Positions 20,334-30,316 are shown, counted from the stretch's first letter. The stretch: DNA of 64,000 nt from MADRE3 sp963718195 (GCA_963718195.1 CAVQYQ010000002.1:1-64000); one strand, 5' to 3'. Notes: a model not told the origin generated them from the sequence alone. Program-made: numbers and translations.

Positions 20334-21267
20334 ATGACAGATTAATCCTGGCGTGCATCGCCAGGATCTCTTGCTCTATTTTATCTTTAAGTCCAGGTGG
20401 TTCAAGTACTTGTGCCTGGGAGCCGTATTGCAGAATTTTCATGACTATCTCGCGATCGTCGCGCACCGGGATGTTCAAGATAATTCCCTCTTCCGTTTGC
20501 TTAATCTTTTGATTCTTGTGCCAGAACTGGTTTTTAATCAGGTTTGCTGCATAGCCAGTGAAAAGTATTTCTGCATGATAGAGCGGTTTGCCTTTGAAGA
20601 TGCCAAAAGAGTGATTCAGGGTCTCAGGAACTGTTCTCTCTAACAGGGTGGCCTTTTTACCAATTTCTGCATGCATAATGCGGGCGAGATGGAAGATTCG
20701 GTAATCTTGGCGCATTGTACACCAGGCCAGAAGGTACCAGCGCCCCTGATAGTTGATCAGTTTGAGCGCTTCAACGACTCTCGTGGTTTTTTTCATCTGG
20801 AGGGACTGGTAGACAATCTCCAGTTGATACTTTTTGACGATCGCTTCAATGATAACGTCAAAAATAGCTGGATCAGGGTACTCCACCTCGACCCATTCAC
20901 ATTGGATATTATCGGTAATGAGACTGCTCCCCTGGGGGATCATGCTGATGAGCTTGTTTTCCAGTTGGCGGATTTCAGCAAGACCGCTTAAGCCGGTTTC
21001 TTCAGCCAGCCTGTTCAGGATTCCCAGCAGAAAAACGATTCGGGGGCTGTTTTCAAAAGGCAGGTTGAATGAATTGTCAGAGTAGTAGAAACCATTTTTC
21101 CCGGAATCAAATTCCAGGGGTGCCAGGAGCCGGTCACGAAGGTAGGCAATGTCGCGTCTTGCCGTTGGCAGGGAGATTTCAAATTCCTGCATCAGGGTTC
21201 GCGAGTTTGGATAGCGATTGCGGGTCAGCTCATCGTGAAAATAATAGATGCGCTCAAGAAGGCTCAT
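20332..21267 (-). CDS. WYL-domain transcriptional regulator
   Basis: 311 residues. An N-terminal winged helix (LMQEFEISLPTARRDIAYLR, about residues 25-44) is followed by a WYL domain with GRWYLLAWCTMRQDYRIFHLARI near residues 172-194, and a C-terminal WCX-like part. WYL regulators bind nucleic-acid or nucleotide-type ligands through this domain; the target here is unknown. It is transcribed in the same direction as rpoN, 11 bases downstream of it, so it may be co-transcribed. Confidence 0.85.
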   Translation of the reverse strand: MSLLERIYYFHDELTRNRYPNSRTLMQEFEISLPTARRDIAYLRDRLLAPLEFDSGKNGFYYSDNSFNLPFENSPRIVFLLGILNRLAEETGLSGLAEIRQLENKLISMIPQGSSLITDNIQCEWVEVEYPDPAIFDVIIEAIVKKYQLEIVYQSLQMKKTTRVVEALKLINYQGRWYLLAWCTMRQDYRIFHLARIMHAEIGKKATLLERTVPETLNHSFGIFKGKPLYHAEILFTGYAANLIKNQFWHKNQKIKQTEEGIILNIPVRDDREIVMKILQYGSQAQVLEPPGLKDKIEQEILAMHARINLS

Positions 21268-21278
21268 TCCGTTGGAGA

Positions 21279-22739
21279 TCAGCGGGGCTGGCGGCGATGT
21301 TTGACCGGGGGTATTTTCATTTGTTCCCGGTATTTGGCCACCGTACGGCGGGCAATCTGGATATTGGTGTCGGCGAGTTTTGTGGCAATGGCGTTATCAC
21401 TGAGCGGCTTGCTCTTGTCTTCTTCCTGGACCATCTGGCGAATGCGTGTCTTGATCGACTCCGAGGCGAGGGCTTCGCCGCCCTGACGTGGAATGGCCGT
21501 TGAGAAGAAGAATTTCAGCTCGTAGATACCCTGTGGCGTGTGGGTGTACTTGTTTGAGGTGACCCTGCTGATTGTTGACTCGTGCATGCCGATGTCTTCT
21601 GCCACATCTCTTAGGATCAGCGGTTTGAGATAGGCGGCACCTCGTTCAAAGAAATCGTACTGAAATCGGAGGATACTCTCCATGACCCGGTATATGGTGC
21701 GCTGGCGCTGGTGGATTGATTTGATGAACCATTCCGCACTCTTGAGCTTTTCGGCAATGTAGGTCTTTGAGGCCTTCGGGGTTGATGGGTTGTTGTTCTC
21801 CAGCAGGTCCTGGTAGTAAGTGGAGAGCTTCAGCCGGGGCAGGTCATCATCGTTGAGCCGAATGACATATTCACCATCAATTTTTCTGACGTAGACGTCC
21901 GGAACCACGTAATTGGTTGCTTCTTCTGCATACGGCAGCCCGGGAAATGGAGTCAGGTTCGTGGTGATGAAATCGACAGCCCTGATCACTTCAGCCCGCT
22001 TCTTGCCGGTCTGCCTGACCAGCGATTTGTAATTCCTTGTCTCCAGCAGGCCGAGATGGTTGGTAACGATTTCAGCGGCAAGTGACTCACCCATGTCCAG
22101 ACGCTCAAGCTGGAGCTTTAATGACTCACTGACGTTTCTGGCAGCGATCCCAGGCGGATCGAGGTCCTGAATCGTTTCGAGCATGTACTCGGCTTCGTCA
22201 TGATCGCAGCCGGTTTTTTCAATAATCTCTTCCAGAGATGTCTCGAGAAATCCGTAACGGTTTAAATTACCGACGATATAGAGGGCGACATCCCACTCAT
22301 CGAGATCCAGTTCACAGTGGGCAAGCTGCCATTGAAGGTAGGCAGAAAGACCGGGTTTTTCGGAAATAAAGTCGAATTGACTTGGTGCATCAGCGGGTGG
22401 GATCTCCCGGGCAAAGGAAAAATTGCTGTCGAAATTATTGGCATACTCTTCCCAATTAATTTCGTTCATGTTATCTGAGGTAGCAACTTTTACCGTTACA
22501 TCCTGCTCTTTGTTGTTGCTGTCTGGCTCGACCGTTGTGGAAAGACCGTAATTTTTCTCGTCTTCACCGGTGGCAGGGGATAGATCAATTTCAAGGGTCG
22601 GGTTTTGCTCAATCTCTGCCTGCAGGGCTTCGTTGAGCTCCAGCCGGTTAAGCTGGAGAAGCTTGATGGCCTGGCGCAACTGGGGTGTCATTACCAGTTT
22701 TTGTGCCAGCTTTAGTTGTTGTCTGAGTTCAAGTGCCAT
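21279..22739 (-). CDS. rpoN: RNA polymerase sigma-54 factor
   Basis: 486 residues in the usual three-region layout. Region I at the N-terminus is Gln/Leu-rich (LRQQLKLAQKLVMTPQLRQA). An acidic linker follows, then the core-binding and cross-link/HTH region (DVAEDIGMHESTISRVTSNK, about residues 370-389). The C-terminal RpoN box reads ARRTVAKYREQMKIPP. It recognises -24/-12 promoters and needs an AAA+ activator, one of which is encoded at 48.8-50.2 kb together with a candidate -24/-12 site. The lptA-lptB-rpoN order matches many proteobacterial genomes. Confidence 0.95.
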   Translation of the reverse strand: MALELRQQLKLAQKLVMTPQLRQAIKLLQLNRLELNEALQAEIEQNPTLEIDLSPATGEDEKNYGLSTTVEPDSNNKEQDVTVKVATSDNMNEINWEEYANNFDSNFSFAREIPPADAPSQFDFISEKPGLSAYLQWQLAHCELDLDEWDVALYIVGNLNRYGFLETSLEEIIEKTGCDHDEAEYMLETIQDLDPPGIAARNVSESLKLQLERLDMGESLAAEIVTNHLGLLETRNYKSLVRQTGKKRAEVIRAVDFITTNLTPFPGLPYAEEATNYVVPDVYVRKIDGEYVIRLNDDDLPRLKLSTYYQDLLENNNPSTPKASKTYIAEKLKSAEWFIKSIHQRQRTIYRVMESILRFQYDFFERGAAYLKPLILRDVAEDIGMHESTISRVTSNKYTHTPQGIYELKFFFSTAIPRQGGEALASESIKTRIRQMVQEEDKSKPLSDNAIATKLADTNIQIARRTVAKYREQMKIPPVKHRRQPR

Positions 22740-22750
22740 ATAAGCTTGTT

Positions 22751-23473
22751 TTACATGTGGAAATTTTCGCCAAGATACATTTTACGTGCGACTTCACTCT
22801 CGATTATATCATTCGCAACGCCACTTGTTAATATTGCTCCATTATTCATAATATAGGCAAAATCACAAACCTGCAGGGTCTCCCGGACATTATGGTCTGA
22901 TATAAGAATACCAAGGCCCCGGTCTTTCAAAGAATAGATAATTCTCTGTAATTCCCCGACCGCAAGTGGGTCAATTCCGGCAAATGGCTCATCCAGAAGA
23001 ATAAATCGCGGCCTGGTAGAAAGGGCTCTCATAATTTCTACCCTGCGCCGTTCTCCACCGGACAGGGCATGTCCTTTGTTGTGCCTGAGATACTCTATCT
23101 GCAGGTCATCCAGCAGTTCGTCTATACGGTTGTTTATCTCGTTGCTGGTAAGTCCCAGGGGTTCAAGAACGATACGTAAATTTTCTTCGACGGTCAGTTT
23201 TTTAAATACCGATGGTTCCTGAGCAAGATACGAAATTCCCTTCAAGGCACGCTTGTGGATGGGCAGGTTTGTAATTACTTCACCATCAAGCAGGATATTT
23301 CCCTGGTTGGGTCTTATAAACCCTGCAATGGAATAAAACGAGGTGGTCTTCCCAGCCCCATTGGGACCCAGAAGCCCAACAACGACACCGGTATTAACCT
23401 GCAGGCTGACGCCATCGACAACGGTACGGCTGCCATATTTTTTTACAATATTTCTGGTTTCAAGAAGTGGCAT
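22751..23473 (-). CDS. lptB: LPS export ABC transporter ATP-binding protein
   Basis: 240-residue ABC ATPase. Walker A is GLLGPNGAGKTTSFY (about residues 33-47), the Q-loop lies in SYLAQEPSVF, the signature motif is ALSGGERRRVE and Walker B is RFILLDEPFAGIDP. The sequence pattern and its place between lptA and rpoN identify LptB, which powers extraction of lipopolysaccharide from the inner membrane with LptFG and LptC. It lies 38 bases downstream of lptA and 11 bases upstream of rpoN. Confidence 0.92.
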   Translation of the reverse strand: MPLLETRNIVKKYGSRTVVDGVSLQVNTGVVVGLLGPNGAGKTTSFYSIAGFIRPNQGNILLDGEVITNLPIHKRALKGISYLAQEPSVFKKLTVEENLRIVLEPLGLTSNEINNRIDELLDDLQIEYLRHNKGHALSGGERRRVEIMRALSTRPRFILLDEPFAGIDPLAVGELQRIIYSLKDRGLGILISDHNVRETLQVCDFAYIMNNGAILTSGVANDIIESEVARKMYLGENFHM

Positions 23474-23511
23474 AAGAACAGTCTGAAAGTCTCAGTGATT
23501 TTCCAACAGCA

Positions 23512-24057
23512 TCACTGCTGGAGGATCCTCATCTTGACCCGTGATTTTTTCTCTTGTTTCTGGTCACCGCCAACCTTTACCGCGGTGCCGCCAACGATTT
23601 CAGAGCGTCCTTCGTCCATATAATAGATGATTTTATCACCGCCAACCATGTTCTGGTCCTGCCAGGCTTTTGCATTTCCCGTCAGGATAACCTGCCGCTT
23701 TTCTGAGAGGTAGGTCATCTTGTCCGAGGTTCCAAGCCAGTCGTCCCTGGTAATTTCGACATTTCCCACGCAGATCAGTTTTTCCACCTGCTGTGTGGTG
23801 TCGGTCTGCTTTTTGTCATCAGTCTTGTTTTTTGCTGTATAGTAGACGGTCATCTCGTCAGAGCGGATTCGTAAATCTCCCTGCTTGGCATCGACGTCTC
23901 CAGTAAAAAGGACAGCATTATTTTTTTCAGTTGATGTCATCTGGTCGGCTTCAATGTAAATTGGAGACTCAGCACCATGTGATGACAACGGTAAAATACT
24001 GATACAGAGTACCACTAATAACAGCTTGAAATTATATTTTATTTTTGCAGAGTACAT
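23512..24057 (-). CDS. lptA: LPS transport periplasmic protein LptA
   Basis: 181 residues with an N-terminal signal peptide (LLLVVLCISILPLSSHGAES, cleavage probably after HGA). An OstA/LptA domain follows: PIYIEADQMTS opens it, and short beta-repeat phrases (VLFTGDVDAKQGDLRIRSDE, KLICVGNVEITRDDW) run through it, ending in GGDKIIYYMDEGRSEIVGG. It bridges LPS across the periplasm. No lptC is visible next to it; the 250 bases before the divergent argB hold no other gene. Confidence 0.85.
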   Translation of the reverse strand: MYSAKIKYNFKLLLVVLCISILPLSSHGAESPIYIEADQMTSTEKNNAVLFTGDVDAKQGDLRIRSDEMTVYYTAKNKTDDKKQTDTTQQVEKLICVGNVEITRDDWLGTSDKMTYLSEKRQVILTGNAKAWQDQNMVGGDKIIYYMDEGRSEIVGGTAVKVGGDQKQEKKSRVKMRILQQ

Positions 24058-24307
24058 ATAATTCTCCGAAATCTGAATGTCCTGGCAATCGGATGCCTTT
24101 GCAAATACCGAGCCTGTTATAACGTACCATGTACAGAAAGTAAAGCAAAGGTATAATAGAAGAGCTTAAAGAGTGCTTTACTTACCAATGGTGAGTCATT
24201 ACAGTGATCAGCATAAAAAAGGAATCAGAGGGATACCAGTCTGATTTTAAACATAAAAACGCGTTCGTAGCAGGTTGGAAGTGGCTGCTGCACGAGGATA
24301 ATGACAG

Positions 24308-25198
24308 ATGAAAGAAAGTATTGAACGGGCCAAGGTTCTGGTGGAATCTCTTCCCTATATCCAGGAGTTCAGGCACAAGACGGTTGTTATCAAATATGGT
24401 GGCCACGCGATGGTGGATGAAAATCTTAAACGCCAGTTTGCCCTTGATGTCATTCTTCTCAATCACATTGGCGTTAACGTTGTCATCGTGCATGGTGGCG
24501 GACCCCAGATCAATAATCTCCTTGATCGGCTTGAGATAAAGCCGAATTATGTTCAGGGAATGCGGGTGACCGACGGTGAGACCATGAATGTGGTTGAAAT
24601 GGTCCTGGTTGGCAGGGTGAACAAGGAAATCGTCGGGCTTATTAATCACAATGGCGGAAGAGCTGTCGGACTTTCCGGCCGGGACGGTGATCTGGTCTGT
24701 GCGCAAAAAATGAAGGTCAGCGTCAGTGCCAGTGACGAGAACCTGGAAAACGTCCCACCGGAAATCATTGACTTGGGCAGGGTCGGGGAGGTCACCAGGA
24801 TCAATGGAGATGTCCTGAGAACGCTTAAACGTGAGGACTTTATTCCGGTTATTGCCCCCGTTGGTGTTGGTGAAGACGGACAGGCCTATAATATCAATGC
24901 CGACCTGGTAGCCGGGGCGATTGCCGGAGCCCTGGAGGCCGAGAAGCTGATATTATTGACCGATGTTGAAGGCGTAAAAGACAGGAATGGAGAATTAATC
25001 AGATCACTGCGCAATGAAGATCTGGATCAAATGATCGCAGAAGGTACTGTTGCGGGCGGCATGATACCAAAAGTCAATTGCTGCCGCGATGCTTTGCAAC
25101 AGGGTGCACGGAAAACGTACATCGTCGATGGCAGGCTAGAACATGCCATCCTGCTTGAAATGTTTACTCACGAGGGAGTTGGAACGGAGATAATATAA
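24308..25198 (+). CDS. argB: Acetylglutamate kinase
   Basis: 296 residues. It phosphorylates N-acetylglutamate in arginine synthesis. Amino-acid-kinase motifs are visible: VVIKYGGHAM near the N-terminus, IVHGGGPQINNLL, the substrate loop GRVNKEIVGLINHNGG, and LLTDVEGVKDR plus GGMIPKVNCC near the C-terminus. The stop shares bases with the argD start (TAATGG), so argB and argD are co-transcribed. It begins a long plus-strand run of biosynthetic genes. Confidence 0.95.
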   Translation: MKESIERAKVLVESLPYIQEFRHKTVVIKYGGHAMVDENLKRQFALDVILLNHIGVNVVIVHGGGPQINNLLDRLEIKPNYVQGMRVTDGETMNVVEMVLVGRVNKEIVGLINHNGGRAVGLSGRDGDLVCAQKMKVSVSASDENLENVPPEIIDLGRVGEVTRINGDVLRTLKREDFIPVIAPVGVGEDGQAYNINADLVAGAIAGALEAEKLILLTDVEGVKDRNGELIRSLRNEDLDQMIAEGTVAGGMIPKVNCCRDALQQGARKTYIVDGRLEHAILLEMFTHEGVGTEII

Positions 25199-26403
25199 TG
25201 GGCCGACTAAATGATGAATTGAAGAAACGGGCAGATGCTGTCTTTATCGGGACGTATCTCCGTTATCCTGCTGCGATGGTCTCCGGCAGTGGTTGTGTGT
25301 TAACCGATGCAGATGGTAAGGAATATCTTGATTTCTTGTCAGGGATCGCCGTCTGCAGCCTTGGTCATTGTCACCCAGCGGTGACCGAAGCCGTTCAGGC
25401 ACAGGTTGAAAAGCTCGTTCATGTCTCGAATCTCTACTATACTGAACCGCAGACAAAACTGGCCGAGCTTCTTGTTGAAAACAGCTTTGGTGATAAAGTC
25501 TTCATGGCGAACAGCGGTGCCGAGGCCAATGAAGCAGCCATTAAGCTCGCACGAATAGCCTCTGCACAGGGGCGCCATGAGATCTTGACGCTTACCGGTT
25601 CGTTTCATGGTCGGACCCTGGCGACCGTTGCCGCAACGGGTCAGCCGAAATTCCACCAGGGATTCGAGCCGCTTCCTCCCGGCTTCAAGCATGTCGAATT
25701 TGGAGATCTGGCTGCCCTTGAAAGCAGTATATCCCCCGAGACGTGCGCGATCATGTGTGAACCACTACAGGGAGAAGGCGGGGTCCGCCCGCTTGATTCC
25801 GACTATCTGCAAAAAATCAAATCGCTGTGCGATCAACATGATCTCCTGCTCATTTTCGATGAGGTCCAGACCGGTATGGGCAGAACCGGGACACTCTTTG
25901 CCTACCAGCAGCTGGGAATTGTTCCTGATATCATGACTATCGCCAAAGCGTTGGGCAATGGCATGCCCATCGGGGCAATGGTGACGACTGAAGCGATCGC
26001 CGGCAGTTTTGTCCCCGGCACCCATGCGTCGACCTTTGGCGGCAACCCGGTCGGAGCAGCTGCAGCGGTGGCGACCATAAAGGTGATGACTGCCGATGGC
26101 TTCATGGCGGCGGTCCGTGAGAAGGGAGACTATCTGAGCGGGTCGCTGCAGAAGTTGGCCGATCAGTTTCCTGAATATATTACGGGGGTGCGCGGTCTTG
26201 GCTTGCTCAAAGGGCTGGTGATGAGCGACTCGGGAGCCCAGCGGGGAGCCGATATTGTCAATACACTGTTTGATCGGGGCTATCTCATCAATTTTGCAGG
26301 GAATGTGGCGCTGCGTTTTGCGCCGCCGCTCACCGTCAGTTTTGCTGAAATCGATGAGCTTGTTGGCGCCTTGACAGAGGTTGTCACCGAGGTTTTCCCG
26401 TGA
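25198..26403 (+). CDS. argD: Acetylornithine aminotransferase
   Basis: 401-residue class III PLP aminotransferase that makes N-acetylornithine from the semialdehyde. Visible features: FLSGIAVCSLGHCHP, NSGAEANEAAIK, TGSFHGRT, FDEVQTGMGRTG and the PLP-binding Lys in TIAKALGNGMPIGAM. Translation is probably coupled to argB through a TAATG overlap. The usual next gene, argF, is absent; 218 bases separate it from argG. Confidence 0.95.
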   Translation: MGRLNDELKKRADAVFIGTYLRYPAAMVSGSGCVLTDADGKEYLDFLSGIAVCSLGHCHPAVTEAVQAQVEKLVHVSNLYYTEPQTKLAELLVENSFGDKVFMANSGAEANEAAIKLARIASAQGRHEILTLTGSFHGRTLATVAATGQPKFHQGFEPLPPGFKHVEFGDLAALESSISPETCAIMCEPLQGEGGVRPLDSDYLQKIKSLCDQHDLLLIFDEVQTGMGRTGTLFAYQQLGIVPDIMTIAKALGNGMPIGAMVTTEAIAGSFVPGTHASTFGGNPVGAAAAVATIKVMTADGFMAAVREKGDYLSGSLQKLADQFPEYITGVRGLGLLKGLVMSDSGAQRGADIVNTLFDRGYLINFAGNVALRFAPPLTVSFAEIDELVGALTEVVTEVFP

Positions 26404-26419
26404 TACTTACAAAAAAATG

Positions 26420-26443
26420 ACCGGACAGTGCTGCTGTTCCGGT
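26420..26443 (+). terminator. Hairpin after argD
   Basis: ACCGGACAG at 26420-26428 pairs with CTGTTCCGGT at 26434-26443 with one bulged base. There is no strong T run after it, so it may be an attenuator or weak terminator. It lies where argF is found in many relatives. Confidence 0.35.
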
Positions 26444-26621
26444 GAAACCTTTTGCATATCGCCTGATTTTTATGTAATTATACGTGTTTCCTCTGCCCTG
26501 GCATAGTGGAGCAGGCTCGTGGAGGGAAATCAGGTACGTGCACCCCGGCAGAATTTGAAAAGTGGATTGCGGAAATTGAAAGACAGCCGGTCGCTGTTTT
26601 GTTTTTATATTGAGGAGCATT

Positions 26622-27818
26622 ATGGATGTGAATAAAATTGTTCTGGCCTATTCCGGTGGGCTCGATACGTCTGTCATTCTTAAATGGCTGGAGGAAAAAT
26701 ATGAGTGCCCGGTCGTTGCTTATTCGGCAAATATCGGTCAGATAGAAGACTGGGATGCGATTACTGCCAAGGGTCTGGCAACCGGTGCGGACAAAGTCAT
26801 CATCTCCGATCTGAGAGAAGAATTTGTTGAGAACTATATCTTCCCGGCGTTTCGGGCCAACGCCATTTATGAAGGTTTGTACCTGCTCGGCACTTCGCTT
26901 GCTCGGCCACTCATTGCCAAAGAGCAGGTTCGTATAGCACACCAGGAGGGAGCAGACGCGGTCAGTCATGGCGCTACCGGCAAAGGGAACGACCAGGTAC
27001 GTTTTGAGCTCGGCTATATCGGCATCGATCCGAAATTGAAGATCATTGCCCCGTGGCGGATATGGGATCTTAACTCCCGTCAGAAGCTGGTTGAGTTTGC
27101 CGAACAACACAATATCCCGATTCCGGTGACAAAAGAAAAACCGTACAGCTCAGACGAGAACCTGCTGCACATCAGTTTCGAGGGTGGAATTCTGGAAAAT
27201 CCTTGGACAGAGCCGGACGAGGCGATGTTTTCACTGACGGTCTCACCTGAAAACGCGCCGGACCGACCGACCTATATCGAGCTCGAGTTTGCCGGCGGCA
27301 ACCCCGTCGCCATAGATGGCCAGAAAATGGAGCCGCTGCCGCTGTTCTCTGCGTTGAACAAACTTGGTGGTGATAACGGCATTGGACGTCTTGACATGGT
27401 CGAGAATCGCTACGTCGGAATGAAATCACGTGGCGTTTACGAGACACCGGGTGGCACGATTTTGCGTGCCGCGCATCGCGACCTGGAGACGATCACCCTT
27501 GACCGGGAAGTTATGAAAATCAGGGACTCCCTGATCCCGAGATATTCTGATTTGATCTACAATGGCTTCTGGTTCTCACCGGACCGGGAATTACTGCAGA
27601 AGACCATGGATGAAACCCAGAAGACAGTCAATGGCACCGTCCGGTTGAAACTTTACAAGGGAAACTGCATCCCGGTTGGCAGAAAGTCAGAACAATCCCT
27701 GTACCAGGAAAGTTTTGCAACATTTGAAGAGGATGAAGTCTATGACCAGGGTGATGCAACCGGTTTTATCCGTCTCAACGGTCTGCGTCTAAAGATTCAG
27801 GCACTACAGAGCAAATAA
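26622..27818 (+). CDS. argG: Argininosuccinate synthase
   Basis: About 398 residues. It ligates citrulline and aspartate with ATP. The PP-loop YSGGLDTSV opens the protein, followed by GHGATGKGNDQVRFE-type sequence (here SHGATGKGNDQVRFELGY) and the family's KYVGMKSRGVYETPG-like segment (VENRYVGMKSRGVYETPG). The start at 26622 is chosen for its GAGGAGC ribosome site; the TTG at 26610 would only add four residues. It is followed two bases later by argH. Confidence 0.95.
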   Translation: MDVNKIVLAYSGGLDTSVILKWLEEKYECPVVAYSANIGQIEDWDAITAKGLATGADKVIISDLREEFVENYIFPAFRANAIYEGLYLLGTSLARPLIAKEQVRIAHQEGADAVSHGATGKGNDQVRFELGYIGIDPKLKIIAPWRIWDLNSRQKLVEFAEQHNIPIPVTKEKPYSSDENLLHISFEGGILENPWTEPDEAMFSLTVSPENAPDRPTYIELEFAGGNPVAIDGQKMEPLPLFSALNKLGGDNGIGRLDMVENRYVGMKSRGVYETPGGTILRAAHRDLETITLDREVMKIRDSLIPRYSDLIYNGFWFSPDRELLQKTMDETQKTVNGTVRLKLYKGNCIPVGRKSEQSLYQESFATFEEDEVYDQGDATGFIRLNGLRLKIQALQSK

Positions 27819-27820
27819 TC

Positions 27821-29227
27821 ATGTCAGGACAAAAGAGCGCTGGTTCGGAAAAACTGTGGGGTGGACGTTTTGAAGAGGCCACAGCCCCGTCGGTTGAAGC
27901 ATTCACCGCGTCGATTCATTACGATTGGAGACTGTACAAGTATGATATAGCCGGCAGCAAGGCCCATGCGCAGATGCTCGCCGATAATGGCATTCTCTCA
28001 AAAGAAGAATTGGCCGCCATTGTTGACGGGTTATCGGCAATTGAGGCAGAGATCGATGGTGGCACGTTCGAGTTTCGCCGGGAACTCGAAGATATACACA
28101 TGAATATCGAGAAGGCCCTGGTTGAGAAGATTGGCGCTGCTGGTGCAAAGCTCCACTCGGCAAGGAGCAGAAATGACCAGATCGCTCTTGACCTGAAGCT
28201 CTACCTGCGAGATCAGAGCGACCAGTTAATTGCCCTGCTGGGACAGGTGCAAAAGGCTTTTGTCCTGCTGGCACGGACCTATCTTGGCACGATAATGCCC
28301 GGCTATACTCACCTGCAGCGAGCCCAACCGGTGTTACTGTCCCACCATCTGCTGGCTTATTATGAGATGTTTCGTCGAGACAGCGAACGGTTTAAGGACT
28401 GTCGCAAACGCATCGATGTCAGTCCGCTTGGCGCTGCAGCCCTGGCGGGTACAGGATTACCGATCGAGCGGAAGCAGGTTGCAGAACTACTCGGGTTCGC
28501 TGCTGTTACCGCAAATTCCATGGACAGCTCAGGGGACCGTGATTTTGTTATTGAATTCGTCAGCTGCTGCACATTTGCACAACTACACCTGTCAAGACTC
28601 TCAGAAGAACTTGTCCTCTGGGCCAGCAGCGAGTTCGATTTTGTCAACATCCCCGATAAGTTCTGTACCGGTTCTTCAATAATGCCGCAAAAAAAGAACC
28701 CGGACATACCTGAACTGATCAGGGGGAAAAGCGGCAGGGTTGTTGGCAGTCTCATGTCATTGCTGATGCTGGTGAAAGGTTTGCCGCTTACCTATAATCG
28801 TGATCTCCAGGAGGACAAGGAGCAGGTATTTGATGCAGTTGATACTGTTTCCGGATCGCTGTCGATCATGGCAGAGCTTCTTGGCAACCTTGAGTTCAAG
28901 ACCGACAACCTCCATAGAGCCACCCAGAGTGGCTTTATGACTGCCACCGACCTGGCCGACTACCTGGTATTGAAAGATGTACCATTCCGGGAAGCACATG
29001 GTATAGTTGGCAGGGCAGTAACGTATTGTCTTGAAAAGCAGTGTGAATTAGTAGATCTAACAGTCGATGAGATGCGCAGTTTCTCACCGGTAATTGACAA
29101 AGATGTCTTCGAGGTACTGAGTGTGGAAGGCTCGGTGGACAGCCGAATATCAGTTGGCGGCACAAGTACGATGCGGGTAGAAGAGGCGCTTGGTGCTGCT
29201 GAAAAACAAATGGGGATTGACGAATGA
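27821..29227 (+). CDS. argH: Argininosuccinate lyase
   Basis: 468 residues of the fumarase/aspartase superfamily; it cleaves argininosuccinate to arginine and fumarate. Seen are LWGGRFEEATAPSVEAF at the N-terminus, KLHSARSRNDQIA, GYTHLQRAQPV and the superfamily signature GSSIMPQKKNP with its catalytic Ser. The stop overlaps the start of the Fn3 lipoprotein gene by four bases (ATGA), so the two are coupled. Confidence 0.95.
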   Translation: MSGQKSAGSEKLWGGRFEEATAPSVEAFTASIHYDWRLYKYDIAGSKAHAQMLADNGILSKEELAAIVDGLSAIEAEIDGGTFEFRRELEDIHMNIEKALVEKIGAAGAKLHSARSRNDQIALDLKLYLRDQSDQLIALLGQVQKAFVLLARTYLGTIMPGYTHLQRAQPVLLSHHLLAYYEMFRRDSERFKDCRKRIDVSPLGAAALAGTGLPIERKQVAELLGFAAVTANSMDSSGDRDFVIEFVSCCTFAQLHLSRLSEELVLWASSEFDFVNIPDKFCTGSSIMPQKKNPDIPELIRGKSGRVVGSLMSLLMLVKGLPLTYNRDLQEDKEQVFDAVDTVSGSLSIMAELLGNLEFKTDNLHRATQSGFMTATDLADYLVLKDVPFREAHGIVGRAVTYCLEKQCELVDLTVDEMRSFSPVIDKDVFEVLSVEGSVDSRISVGGTSTMRVEEALGAAEKQMGIDE

Positions 29228-30282
29228 AAATCGGATTTGGTGCGCGGGTTGCAGGGTCGGTTTTTCTGTTAACAGTAATGCTGGCAGCAGGGGGATGTGG
29301 GTATAAAAGTAACCCGGTTCCTCCAGAAAGTGTTGTTCCCAGAGCAATCGACGATTTAAGGTACAGCATTGATGAATCCGGTGTGCGTCTCACCTGGTCA
29401 TATCCGGTGAAGACTATCAAGGGACGTGAAATAATCGATATTTCATCTTTTGATATTTACCGTGCAGTGGTAGCATTGCCAGACATCTGTAATACGTGTC
29501 CAATTCCTTTTGGAGAACCCATTGAGATCCCGGGGGGCGTGACCTCTGAGGGAGGTAAGAGACGGTCTGCCGAGTACCGCACGGCGCTGCTGCGTTCCGG
29601 GCACAAATATTTTTTCAAGGTGCGATCTCGAACCAGCTGGTGGGCCGATAGTATTGACTCCAATATTGTCTCCTTTCTCTGGCATAAACCGGCAGTTGCC
29701 CCGGAGAACCTGGTAATTGCTGAAGATGACTCGCGTATTTCCCTGTCCTGGCAGCCGGTGACAACATTGATAGATGGATCTGCTGCTGATGGCGACATTA
29801 CCTATCAGGTGCTGCGGAGTCAGGGTGGAAAAGACTTTGAAGCAATTGGACCCTCTGTGTCTGAAACAAAATTTATAGACAGCCAGGTGATCAATGGCCA
29901 GAAATATTTCTACAAGGTACAAAGCCAGCTGGTCGTCGAGGGCAATATCGTCAATGGCGGGATGAGTGAAAGTGTCAGTGGTTCCCCAATTGACAGGACA
30001 CCACCGCCTCCTCCTTCGGGAATACGAGCTGTTCATACTGGTTCTGTCATAAAAGTTTTCTGGGAACCATCAAGTGATCCGGCAGTTGCAGGGTACCGGG
30101 TGTATCGACGCCCTGCCGATAAGAAGAAACCAGAAATGATAGGTGAGGTAAAACCAGAATTTACGTTGTTTCAGGATAATGAACCACCTGAAAACATCCG
30201 GGTTTTCTACTCAATTACAGCGATTGACGGGAGCACCCCGGCTAATGAATCAGATTTTTCACGGGAAGCGACAATCAGGTAA
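29224..30282 (+). CDS. Lipoprotein with fibronectin type III repeats
   Basis: 352 residues. A lipoprotein signal peptide ends in the lipobox LAAGGC with Cys near residue 26. The rest is beta-rich, with three Fn3-like blocks marked by WSYPVK (about 58-63), SLSWQPVT (about 174-181) and VFWEPSSDPAVAGYRVYRR (about 277-295). It is probably an outer-membrane or periplasmic surface lipoprotein of unknown role. It is translationally coupled to argH and lies 34 bases before dapF. Position between arginine and lysine genes does not reveal a function. Confidence 0.7.
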   Translation: MKIGFGARVAGSVFLLTVMLAAGGCGYKSNPVPPESVVPRAIDDLRYSIDESGVRLTWSYPVKTIKGREIIDISSFDIYRAVVALPDICNTCPIPFGEPIEIPGGVTSEGGKRRSAEYRTALLRSGHKYFFKVRSRTSWWADSIDSNIVSFLWHKPAVAPENLVIAEDDSRISLSWQPVTTLIDGSAADGDITYQVLRSQGGKDFEAIGPSVSETKFIDSQVINGQKYFYKVQSQLVVEGNIVNGGMSESVSGSPIDRTPPPPPSGIRAVHTGSVIKVFWEPSSDPAVAGYRVYRRPADKKKPEMIGEVKPEFTLFQDNEPPENIRVFYSITAIDGSTPANESDFSREATIR

Positions 30283-30316
30283 GAGCTGTTAACTGTACAT
30301 CAGCAGGATATGTGCG

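Noticed and set aside
26478..27110. Minus-strand open frame of 210 residues
   Set aside because: It overlaps argG on the opposite strand and shows no recognisable domain.
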